Assembly (NCBI GenBank): GCA_025965775.1 | Contig: JAOPWG010000164.1 | Coordinates: forward strand, 1-5,589 | Source of the DNA: Modestobacter sp. | Lineage (GTDB): Bacteria > Actinomycetota > Actinomycetes > Mycobacteriales > Geodermatophilaceae | DNA length: 5,589 nt | Direction: 5' to 3' | Shown here: piece after piece, positions 1-5,315 of the stretch | How the letters are laid out: each line of letters begins with the position of its first letter | Numbering within the stretch: the stretch's first letter is position 1 | Notes under the pieces: generated by a model | What the model saw: the letters and a program-made list of their open reading frames with translations, nothing else | Databases searched by the model: none | Told to the model about the DNA's origin: nothing | Position numbers and translations under genes: made by a program

Positions 1-410
1 TGGCCGAGCTCGCCACCCCGCTGGCCGGCAAGGTCGTCGTCGACTGCGTCGTCCCGATGGGCTTCGACGAGCTGGGCGCCTACGTGCTCGACGTCCCCGA
101 GGGCAGCGTCTGCCAGCAGGCGGCGGCGATGCTGCCCGACAGCTCGGTCGTCGGCGCCTTCCACCACCTCTCGGCGGTGACCCTGGAGGACCTGTCGAAG
201 CCCACCCTCGACGGTGACGTCATGGTCGTCGGCGACGTCCGCGAGGCCACCGACCTGGTCCAGGCGCTGGCGGGCCGGCTGCCGGGCATGCGCGGGATCT
301 ACGCCGGCCGGCTGCGCAACGCCCGCCAGGTCGAGGCGCTCACGATCAACCTGGTGTCGGTCAACCGCCGCTACAAGGTGCACGCCGGGATCCGCATCAC
401 GGATGTGTAG
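1..410 (+). CDS. npdG: NADPH-dependent F420 reductase (F420H2:NADP+ oxidoreductase), C-terminal part, 5' truncated
   Basis: The last 135 codons of a gene that enters from the left edge; the reading frame starts at base 3 and ends with TAG at 408-410. The family moves hydride between reduced cofactor F420 and NADP in the cytoplasm and is usually about 220-240 residues, so roughly the N-terminal 40 percent, including the Rossmann dinucleotide motif, lies outside the window. What remains matches the family pattern: a strand LAGKVVVDCVVPMGFDE, then QQAAAMLPDSSVVGAFHHLS (the 'lP..vVkaF' segment), then DGDVMVVGDVREATDLV, then AGRLRNARQVEALTINLVSVNRRYK, which resembles the conserved 'aG.L..ar.vE.lt.l...n.ry' ending. 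The family assignment comes from recognising these motifs; direction of the reaction and physiological partners cannot be read here. The gene runs convergently into panB and is followed by a large inverted repeat. The alternative is another F420/NADP-binding paralogue of the same superfamily. Confidence 0.85.
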   Translation, partial: AELATPLAGKVVVDCVVPMGFDELGAYVLDVPEGSVCQQAAAMLPDSSVVGAFHHLSAVTLEDLSKPTLDGDVMVVGDVREATDLVQALAGRLPGMRGIYAGRLRNARQVEALTINLVSVNRRYKVHAGIRITDV

Positions 411-444
411 AGGGCGCGGCGCGCCGCCGGCATCCGCCGTCCGG

Positions 445-503
445 GACGACGTGCGCTGACTGCCGGTCGTGGAACCTGGGACTGTCACTCAGCGCACGTC
501 GTC
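445..503. terminator. bidirectional terminator-like inverted repeat between npdG and panB
   Basis: A perfect 15-bp inverted repeat: left arm 445-459 (GACGACGTGCGCTGA) and right arm 489-503 (TCAGCGCACGTCGTC), separated by 29 nt. It starts 35 nt after the npdG stop and ends 13 nt before the panB stop codon at 516-518, the place where a terminator serving two convergent genes would lie. There is no T-tract on either side, which is common for terminators proposed in high-GC actinobacteria. The symmetry is seen directly; the termination role is inferred from length, position and gene orientation. The long loop is unusual and might itself fold or be a protein-bound spacer. Confidence 0.65.
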
Positions 504-515
504 GAGGCCTGCCGC

Positions 516-1346
516 TCAGTCGAACGAGTGCTCGGGGCCGGGGAAGACGCCCTCGCGCACCTCGGTGGCGTACTCCCGGGCCGCCTCGAGGAGCTGTTCG
601 CGCAGGCCGGCGTACTTCTTCACGAACTTCGGCACCCGCCCGCCGGTGAGCCCGGCCATGTCCGGCCACACCAGCACCTGGGCGTCGCAGTCGACCCCCG
701 CGCCGATCCCGATCGTGGGGATGGACAGCTCCTTGGTGACCTGACCGGCGATCTCGGCCGGCACCATCTCCATGACGACGGCGAAGGCGCCGGCCTCCTG
801 TACCGCGTGCGCATCGGTCCGCAGCTGCTCGGCACCGGCGCCGCGGCCCTGCACCCGGAAACCGCCGAGGGCGTTCTCGCTCTGCGGCGTGAAGCCGATG
901 TGCGCCATCACCGGGATGCCATTCTCGGCCAGCAGCCGGATCTGCGGTGCGACGCGGGCGCCGCCCTCCAGCTTGACCGCCTGCGCGCCGCCCTCCTTCA
1001 TCATCCGGACGGCGGTGGTGAACGCCTGCTCCGGCGAGGCCTCGTAGCTGCCGAAGGGCAGGTCGGCCACGATCAGCGCCCGCTTCGTGGAGCGGGTGAC
1101 CGCCTTGGTCATCAGCAGCATGTCCTCGACGGTCACCGGCACGGTCGAGGTGTGCCCGAGGACGACGTTGCCCGCCGAGTCCCCGACCAGCAGCACCGGG
1201 ATGCCGGCCTCCTCGAACACCGCCGCGGCGTAGGTGTCGTAGGCGGTGAGCATCGCCCACTTCTCGCCACGGGCCTTGGCCTGCTGCAGGTGGTGCACCC
1301 GGACGCGGGTGGAGGACTGCCCGCCGTAGAGAACCGACTCGGTCAC
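516..1346 (-). CDS. panB: 3-methyl-2-oxobutanoate hydroxymethyltransferase (ketopantoate hydroxymethyltransferase)
   Basis: PanB transfers a hydroxymethyl group from 5,10-methylenetetrahydrofolate to 2-oxoisovalerate (3-methyl-2-oxobutanoate), giving ketopantoate, the first committed step to pantothenate and CoA. The 276-residue product is a normal family length and looks like a complete cytoplasmic TIM barrel. Visible hallmarks are AMLTAYD near residue 31; VGDSAGNVVLGH with Asp56; VADLPFGSYE with Asp95; VKLEGG with Lys125 and Glu127; GIPVMAHIGFTPQ near 143-155; and VVMEMVP with Glu193. By position these correspond to the metal-binding Asp/Asp/Glu and the catalytic Glu described for E. coli PanB (D45, D84, E114, E181). 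The GTG start overlaps the nadE stop in a GTGA junction; GAAGGGG at 1357-1363 is a possible ribosome binding site with a 10-nt spacer. It is the last gene of the minus-strand set, and panC or panD are not in the window. Confidence 0.96.
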   Translation of the reverse strand: MTESVLYGGQSSTRVRVHHLQQAKARGEKWAMLTAYDTYAAAVFEEAGIPVLLVGDSAGNVVLGHTSTVPVTVEDMLLMTKAVTRSTKRALIVADLPFGSYEASPEQAFTTAVRMMKEGGAQAVKLEGGARVAPQIRLLAENGIPVMAHIGFTPQSENALGGFRVQGRGAGAEQLRTDAHAVQEAGAFAVVMEMVPAEIAGQVTKELSIPTIGIGAGVDCDAQVLVWPDMAGLTGGRVPKFVKKYAGLREQLLEAAREYATEVREGVFPGPEHSFD

Positions 1347-3184
1347 GATGCTGCCGCCCCTTCGCGGACGCTGGGCAGGCTCTCCCGCCAGCGGTTGGTG
1401 ATCGGCAGGCGCCGGTCACGGCCGAACGCCTTCAGGGAGATCTTGGTCCCTGGCGCGGACTGGCGGCGCTTGAACTCCGCAGCGTCCACCAACCGCAGGA
1501 CCCGGGCCACCACCTCGGGGTCGTGGCCCCGCTCGAGCAGCTCGGCGAGGCCGAGGTCGCGGTCGACGTAGTCGGCGACGACGGCGTCCAGTTCCTCGTA
1601 GGAGGGCAGCGAGTCGCTGTCCTGCTGGCCGGGGGCGAGCTCGGCCGACGGCGGCTTGTCGATCGAGTTCTGCGGGATCGGCTCGGTCTCTCCGCGGCTG
1701 CGGGCGTACTCGTTGCGCCAGCGCGACAGCGCCCACACCAGCGTCTTGGGGACGTCCTTGATCGGGGCGAACCCACCGGCCGCGTCGCCGTAGAGGGTGG
1801 AGTAGCCGACCGCCACCTCGCTCTTGTTGCTGGTGGCCAGCAGCAGGTGGCCGTGCTGGTTGGACAGCCCCATGAGCAGCGTGCCGCGCACCCGGGCCTG
1901 CAGGTTCTCCGCGGCCACGCCGGTGAGCTCGACCGCGTCGTGGAAGGCGTCGACGATCGGCGCGATGGGGACGACGGAGTAGTGCATGCCCAGCCGCTTG
2001 GCGGAGTCCTCGGCGTCGGACAGGGAGTGCTCGCTGGAGTACTTCGACGGCAGGCCGACGCCGTACACGCGGTCGGCACCGAGGGCGTCCACGGCGAGGG
2101 CGGCGACGAGCGCGGAGTCGATGCCACCGGACATGCCGAGGACCACCGAGGGCATGCCGTTCTTGTCGATGAAGTCCTTCAACCCCAGGACGAGCGCCCG
2201 CCACACCTCCTCGCAGTCGCTCAGCGGCTCGGCTATGCTGCCCGGCCGCGCGTCGTAGGCGGGCACCGGGGAGTCGCTCAGCAGGTGGCGGGTGACGGTC
2301 ATCGGGCCGATCCGGCCATCCCGGCGCTCGGGGACGGCGGCGGGGTCCACGGCCAGGTCGACGGTGAGCAGGTGCTGGACGAACTGCGGGGCCCGGGCCA
2401 GCAGCTCGCCGCCGGCGGCGACCACGAGGGAGTCGCCGTCGAAGACCAGCTCGTCCTGGCCGCCGACCTGGTTGCAGTAGACGATCGGCGCCCGCGCCTC
2501 GGCGGCCCGGCGGCGGACCAGTGGCAGCCGCAGGTCGTCCTTGGCGCGCTCGTAGGGCGAGGCGTTGGGGGAGACGACCAGATCCACCCCGGCCTGCCCG
2601 GCCACCCCACAGGGGCCGCCCTCCACCCAGAGGTCCTCGCAGATGGTCAGGGCCACGTCGACCCCGTGCAGCCGCACCACGGGCAGGTCGGTGCCGGGCA
2701 CGAAGTAGCGGGCCTCGTCGAAGACGCCGTAGTTGGGCAGGGGCCGCTTGTTGTAGCGGGCGACGACCTGACCGCCGAACAGCAGCGCCGCGGCGTTGCG
2801 CGGCGCGCCCCGGCGGGGGTTGGCGTCCCCCGGCCGGTCGTCGACGTCGGTGGGTGCGGTGTCCACGGGGGCCGGCCCGGAGCCCTGGGTGTGCGCCAGG
2901 TAGCCGACCACCACAGCGGTCTCACCCAGCCCGTCGGCGGCCAGGTCGGCGGCCAGGTCCACGAGGCGCTGCTCGCTGGCCCGGGCGAAGGACTCCCGCA
3001 GCACGAGGTCCTCGGCCGGGTAGCCGGTCAGCGTCATCTCAGGGAACACGACCAGGTGCGCGCCGTACCGGGCGGCCCGCGCGGTCCAGTCGCGCACGAG
3101 ACCGGCGTTGCCGTCGAGGTCACCGACCCGCGTGTCGACCTGGGCCAGGGCCACCCGCAGCTGCCGGGTCTGCTGCTCGTTCAC
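1343..3184 (-). CDS. nadE: glutamine-dependent NAD+ synthetase
   Basis: The enzyme amidates nicotinic acid adenine dinucleotide to NAD+ using ATP and ammonia released from glutamine. The 613-residue protein has the two expected parts. Residues about 8-280 form a nitrilase-type glutaminase with the catalytic triad visible: Glu49 in VVFPEMTLTGYP, Lys146 in YNKRPLPNYGVFDE and Cys182 in LTICEDLW. Residues about 320-600 form the ATP-pyrophosphatase synthetase domain with the P-loop SGGIDS at 352-357, then GLPSKYSSEHS, LLLATSNKSEVAVGYSTLYGD and QNSIDKPPSAEL. The GTG start gives the usual N-terminus (QLRVALAQVDTRVGDLDGN), but no clear ribosome binding site precedes it. It is shorter than the roughly 680-residue mycobacterial form. 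Residues about 100-128 are a Pro/Asp/Gly-rich insertion where many relatives have a short turn. The stop overlaps the panB start, indicating translational coupling. Confidence 0.96.
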   Translation of the reverse strand: MNEQQTRQLRVALAQVDTRVGDLDGNAGLVRDWTARAARYGAHLVVFPEMTLTGYPAEDLVLRESFARASEQRLVDLAADLAADGLGETAVVVGYLAHTQGSGPAPVDTAPTDVDDRPGDANPRRGAPRNAAALLFGGQVVARYNKRPLPNYGVFDEARYFVPGTDLPVVRLHGVDVALTICEDLWVEGGPCGVAGQAGVDLVVSPNASPYERAKDDLRLPLVRRRAAEARAPIVYCNQVGGQDELVFDGDSLVVAAGGELLARAPQFVQHLLTVDLAVDPAAVPERRDGRIGPMTVTRHLLSDSPVPAYDARPGSIAEPLSDCEEVWRALVLGLKDFIDKNGMPSVVLGMSGGIDSALVAALAVDALGADRVYGVGLPSKYSSEHSLSDAEDSAKRLGMHYSVVPIAPIVDAFHDAVELTGVAAENLQARVRGTLLMGLSNQHGHLLLATSNKSEVAVGYSTLYGDAAGGFAPIKDVPKTLVWALSRWRNEYARSRGETEPIPQNSIDKPPSAELAPGQQDSDSLPSYEELDAVVADYVDRDLGLAELLERGHDPEVVARVLRLVDAAEFKRRQSAPGTKISLKAFGRDRRLPITNRWRESLPSVREGAAAS

Positions 3185-3263
3185 ACATCCAGTCTGGTCG
3201 TCGTCCAGGCAGGACAGCCACGCGGGGCGCAGTCCGCGCTGTACCGGCGCAGCGGTCGCGACC
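3185..3263 (-). other. 79-bp gap between slipin and nadE, with a weak hairpin
   Basis: Read on the minus strand, this gap holds a possible stem of 6 bp with one bulged base (CCGCTG at 3255-3250 pairing with CAGCG-C-GG at 3241-3234, loop 8 nt), 9-30 nt after the slipin stop. It is too weak and lacks a T-tract to be called a firm terminator, so slipin-nadE readthrough is plausible. No good -35/-10 pair was found; CAGACT sits 6 nt before the nadE GTG, where a leaderless -10 would lie, but it is a poor match to TAnnnT. The perfect palindrome at 3254-3263 overlaps the hairpin. Confidence 0.25.
3254..3263. repeat. 10-bp palindrome GGTCGCGACC, copy 1 (3' of slipin)
   Basis: A perfect palindrome directly abutting the slipin stop codon, upstream of nadE. 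The identical 10-mer recurs at 4170-4179 just upstream of the slipin start, so the two copies bracket the slipin gene. The sequence identity is seen directly; any role as a protein binding site is inference, and short GC palindromes also arise by chance in DNA of this composition. Confidence 0.4.
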
Positions 3264-4130
3264 TCAGTGACCGTTGGCGGCCGCCGTCCCCGGGGGCGGG
3301 GCGGCGACCTCGGCGGCCGGCCGCGGGGCCGGGATCCCAGCCGGCGGCTCGGGAGCGGCGGACGGGCGCTCGGACGGGGTGGCCTGCTCCAGGAAGCGGA
3401 GCAGCTCGACGGGGAAGGGCAGCACCAGGGTGGAGTTCTTCTCGGCAGCGACCTCGACGACCGTCTGCAGCAGGCGCAGCTGCAGCGCCGCGGGGTGCCC
3501 GGCCATCACCTCGGCGGCCTCGGCCAGCTTCTCCGACGCCTGCAGTTCCCCTTCGGCGGTGATGACGCGGGACCGCCGTTCGCGTTCGGCCTCGGCCTGT
3601 CGGGACATGGAGCGTTTCATCGACTCGGGGAGGGCGACGTCCTTGATCTCCACCCGGTCGATGTGCACGCCCCAGTCCAGCGCCGGGCTGTCGATCATCA
3701 GCTCCAGCCCCTGGTTCAGCCGCTCCCGGTTGGACAACAGGTCGTCCAGGTCACTCTTGCCGATGATCGAGCGCAGCGAGGCCTGTGCGACCTGGCCGAT
3801 GGCGGCCTCGTAGTTCTGCACGTCGACCACGACCCGCACCGGGTCGAAGACCCGGAAGTAGACGACGGCATCGACGCGGACGGTGACGTTGTCGCGGGTG
3901 ATGCCCTCCTGCGCGGGCACCGGCATCGTCACGATCTGCATGTTCACCTTGTGCAGCCGGTTCACCAGCGGCGGCACCAGCACGAGCCCGGGATCCCGGG
4001 TATCCCCCTGCAGACGGCCGAAGCGGAACACGACACCTCGCTCGAACTGGTTGATCACCCGGAAGCTGGCCCCGAGGAGCACCAGCAGGCCGAAGGTCAC
4101 GACCGCGAGCACGGACAGCACGACGTCCAT
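3264..4130 (-). CDS. slipin / stomatin-like SPFH (band 7) membrane protein
   Basis: A 288-residue protein of the prokaryotic stomatin (slipin) group, membrane scaffold proteins that oligomerise at the cytoplasmic face. In order: an N-terminal hydrophobic segment at residues 4-22; the family start NQFERGVVFRFGRLQG (27-42); GLVLVPPLVNRLHKVNMQ (48-65); PVPAQEGITRDNVTVRVDAVVYF (70-92); the conserved LRSIIGKSDLDDLLSNRERLN (119-139); WGVHIDRVEIKDVALPESMKRSMSRQAEAERERR (153-186), which leads into a charged helical stretch; and a Pro/Ala-rich tail from about 251. ATG 4130 is preferred because GGGGG lies 5 nt upstream (4136-4140); an in-frame ATG at 4145 has no such site. The open frame continues far upstream but only as a shadow of the opposite-strand gene. 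No nfeD partner gene lies next to it, unlike many slipin operons. The substrate or client is unknown. Confidence 0.92.
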   Translation of the reverse strand: MDVVLSVLAVVTFGLLVLLGASFRVINQFERGVVFRFGRLQGDTRDPGLVLVPPLVNRLHKVNMQIVTMPVPAQEGITRDNVTVRVDAVVYFRVFDPVRVVVDVQNYEAAIGQVAQASLRSIIGKSDLDDLLSNRERLNQGLELMIDSPALDWGVHIDRVEIKDVALPESMKRSMSRQAEAERERRSRVITAEGELQASEKLAEAAEVMAGHPAALQLRLLQTVVEVAAEKNSTLVLPFPVELLRFLEQATPSERPSAAPEPPAGIPAPRPAAEVAAPPPGTAAANGH

Positions 4131-4163
4131 GTCGACCCCCGCCATCGGCGCCGACGGCCGGAC

Positions 4164-4186
4164 GCGGCAGGTCGCGACCGTGCCGC
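4164..4186. repeat. imperfect inverted repeat with GGTCGCGACC core (copy 2) upstream of slipin
   Basis: GCGGCA (4164-4169), GGTCGCGACC (4170-4179), one extra G (4180) and TGCCGC (4181-4186) make an inverted repeat that is symmetric except for that single base. It lies 34-56 bp upstream of the slipin ATG, between the gene and a possible -10 element at 4210-4215, so it could act as an operator or as a 5'-leader hairpin. The core is identical to the palindrome at 3254-3263. Structure is seen; function is inferred. Confidence 0.45.
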
Positions 4187-4209
4187 AGCGCCCTCGTGAT
4201 GGCAGTCTC

Positions 4210-4215
4210 ATCGTA
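4210..4215 (-). promoter_or_regulatory. possible -10 element for the slipin transcript
   Basis: On the minus strand these bases read TACGAT, fitting the TAnnnT pattern of actinobacterial housekeeping promoters. No recognisable TTGACA-like -35 box lies 17-18 nt upstream. Transcription would begin near 4203 and give a leader of about 70 nt that contains the inverted repeat at 4164-4186. A single hexamer is weak evidence. Confidence 0.25.
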
Positions 4216-4250
4216 GTGCCGTTCCGTGGCTCCGGAGGGCCCCGCGGTGG

Positions 4251-4277
4251 CCCCGGAACACCCTCGCGTTGCCGGGG
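4251..4277 (+). other. hairpin in the region upstream of the NmrA-like gene
   Basis: CCCCGG AAC (4251-4259) can pair with GTT (4268-4270) and CCGGGG (4272-4277), with one bulged G at 4271 and an 8-nt loop: nine pairs, mostly G-C. It lies about 57 nt before the start codon at 4335. It may be a 5'-leader structure or an operator; no -10/-35 pair for the plus-strand gene could be fixed relative to it. Other small GC palindromes in this stretch (for example CTCCGGAG at 4230-4237) were not called. Confidence 0.35.
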
Positions 4278-4322
4278 TGGGCCCGGCGCCGCACGCGGTG
4301 CGCGGAGTGGCCCGACGGAGGG

Positions 4323-4328
4323 AAGAGG
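4323..4328 (+). promoter_or_regulatory. ribosome binding site of the NmrA-like gene
   Basis: AAGAGG lies 6 nt before ATG 4335, a good Shine-Dalgarno match and distance. It decides the start: the open frame extends to an upstream ATG at 4269, but the protein begins with its Rossmann strand (MILVFGGTG) only at 4335. Confidence 0.75.
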
Positions 4329-4334
4329 TCTCCC

Positions 4335-5195
4335 ATGATCCTGGTCTTCGGTGGCACCGGCACGATCGGCGGCGCGGTGTTGCGGCAGGTGGCGGCCTCG
4401 GGGACGCCGGCGCGGGCGGCGGTCCGCAGCCCGGAGCGCGCCGGCGCGCTGACTGGACCCGCGACCGAGACGGTGGTGGCCGACCTGGCGGACCCGGGCA
4501 CGCTGGCGCCGGCGCTGGACGGCGTCGGGGCCGTGTTCCTGGCGTCCCCGGGCTCGGCCGACCAGGTGGAGCTCGAGGGGAACCTGGTGACCGCCGCGGC
4601 CGAGGCCGGCGTCCCCGTGGTGAAGCTGGCCGCGCTGGGCTACGACGCCGCCCCGCCGGAGGAGGCGATCCGGTTCGGGGCCAACCACGCGCGGGTGGTG
4701 CAGCGGCTGCGCGACAGCGGTGTGCCGTTCACGGTGCTGGCGCCCAGCGGGTTCATGAGCAACTTCCTGGCCAACGCGGCCGGCGTCCGGGACGGGGTGC
4801 TGTACGGCTCGGCCGGCGACGGCGGGGTCGCCTGGATCGACCCGGACGACGTCGGCGCGGTGGCCGCCCACGTGCTCACCACGGATGGCCATGAGGGCGC
4901 CTCGTACGCCCTGACCGGTCCGGAGGTGCTGACCTTCGCGCAGGTCGCGGAGCGGCTCGCGGAGGTGACCGGGCACGACGTGCGCTACGTCGACGTCCCC
5001 GGGCCCGACTTCGAGCAGAGCCTGCGCTCCGCCGGGCTCGACGAGTGGACCGCCGCCGCCGTGACCGAGTTGCACCAGCTCTACCGCACCCACGCCAGCG
5101 AGGTCGTCACCGACGAGGTGCAGAAGGCGACCGGGCGCGCGCCGAGGTCCCTCGCCGACTGGCTCGCCGCGAATGGGGAGGCCTTCACCGGCTGA
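4335..5195 (+). CDS. NmrA/QorB-like NAD(P)-binding oxidoreductase (atypical short-chain dehydrogenase)
   Basis: A 286-residue cytoplasmic Rossmann-fold protein. The dinucleotide motif GGTGTIGG is at residues 6-13, directly after the first strand MILVF; Arg31 (AAVRSPER) after the second strand suggests preference for NADP(H). Then VVADLADPGTLAPALDG (47-63) and GAVFLASPG (65-73), HARVVQRLRDSGVPFTVLAPSGFMSNFL (118-145), WIDPDDVGAVAAHVLT (167-182) and a C-terminal RSLADWLAANGEAF are typical of the NmrA/HSCARG/QorB group (atypical SDR). No classical catalytic YxxxK is apparent, as expected for this group, whose members include quinone reductases and redox-sensing regulators. Which of these roles applies here cannot be told, so no gene symbol is given. 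It is transcribed divergently from the slipin and is followed by a terminator-like hairpin, so it is probably monocistronic. Confidence 0.9.
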   Translation: MILVFGGTGTIGGAVLRQVAASGTPARAAVRSPERAGALTGPATETVVADLADPGTLAPALDGVGAVFLASPGSADQVELEGNLVTAAAEAGVPVVKLAALGYDAAPPEEAIRFGANHARVVQRLRDSGVPFTVLAPSGFMSNFLANAAGVRDGVLYGSAGDGGVAWIDPDDVGAVAAHVLTTDGHEGASYALTGPEVLTFAQVAERLAEVTGHDVRYVDVPGPDFEQSLRSAGLDEWTAAAVTELHQLYRTHASEVVTDEVQKATGRAPRSLADWLAANGEAFTG

Positions 5196-5201
5196 GCCGA
5201 T

Positions 5202-5252
5202 CGGCGGGGCGGGAGGCAGCGTGGATGCCGACACGCCACCCCCGGTCCGCCG
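5202..5252 (+). terminator. long imperfect hairpin after the NmrA-like gene, probable terminator
   Basis: It begins 7 nt after the TGA stop. The outer stem pairs 5202-5213 (CGGCGGGGCGGG) with 5241-5252 (CCCGGTCCGCCG): eleven pairs including one G-U, with one G-G mismatch. Inside, GG (5215-5216) can pair with CC (5239-5240), and GCGTG (5219-5223) with CACGC (5232-5236), leaving an 8-nt loop. No T-tract follows. The pairing is read from sequence; termination is inferred from position and stem strength. If true it separates the downstream glutamine synthetase gene from this transcript. Confidence 0.5.
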
Positions 5253-5285
5253 GCCGTCCACCTGGAGGGGGCAGGGTGGGGGCCC

Positions 5286-5301
5286 GTAACACCACCGTCA
5301 C
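5286..5301 (+). promoter_or_regulatory. possible GlnR-type binding site upstream of glnA2
   Basis: GTAAC-ACCACC-GTCAC fits the loose actinobacterial GlnR consensus GnnAC-n6-GnnAC (gTnAC-n6-GaAAC in Streptomyces), the nitrogen regulator that controls several glutamine synthetase genes. It ends 14 nt before the ATG, close to the ribosome binding site, so it would overlap the promoter or leader. Only six bases are fixed in the consensus, so chance matches are expected every few kilobases; support comes mainly from the neighbouring gene. Confidence 0.3.
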
Positions 5302-5305
5302 GCCC

Positions 5306-5310
5306 GGAGG
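5306..5310 (+). promoter_or_regulatory. ribosome binding site of glnA2
   Basis: GGAGG lies 5 nt before ATG 5316. It favours this start over the in-frame ATG at 5325, which would be 14 nt away, although many homologues begin at the residue encoded there (MDRQQEF). Confidence 0.8.
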
Positions 5311-5315
5311 CGAAC

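Noticed and set aside
416..427. 12-bp perfect palindrome GCGGCGCGCCGC just after the npdG stop
   Set aside because: A palindrome without a loop makes a poor hairpin, it contains only G and C, and the larger repeat at 445-503 explains the junction better.
528..1571. A long plus-strand open frame antisense to panB
   Set aside because: No domain signal; the minus-strand PanB has all expected catalytic residues.
1523..3562. A 679-codon plus-strand open frame antisense to nadE
   Set aside because: Composition is Gly/Val/His/Arg-rich with no recognisable domain, it covers a well-supported nadE and runs into the 3' end of the slipin gene. It is a typical GC-driven shadow frame.
4216..4256. GGAAC-like motifs in the divergent region, considered as ECF sigma factor -35 elements
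   Set aside because: No CGTT-like -10 lies 16-18 nt downstream on the same strand, so the pattern is incomplete.
5196..5205. 10-bp palindrome GCCGATCGGC directly after the NmrA-like stop
   Set aside because: Only a 3-4 bp stem could form, and half of it is used by the stronger extended hairpin at 5202-5252.
3264..5261. A minus-strand open frame extending some 1.1 kb upstream of the slipin start
   Set aside because: The upstream part lies antisense to the NmrA-like gene, is Arg/Gly/His-rich without family motifs, and the slipin has a good ATG and ribosome binding site at 4130. It is open only because stop codons are rare in high-GC DNA.
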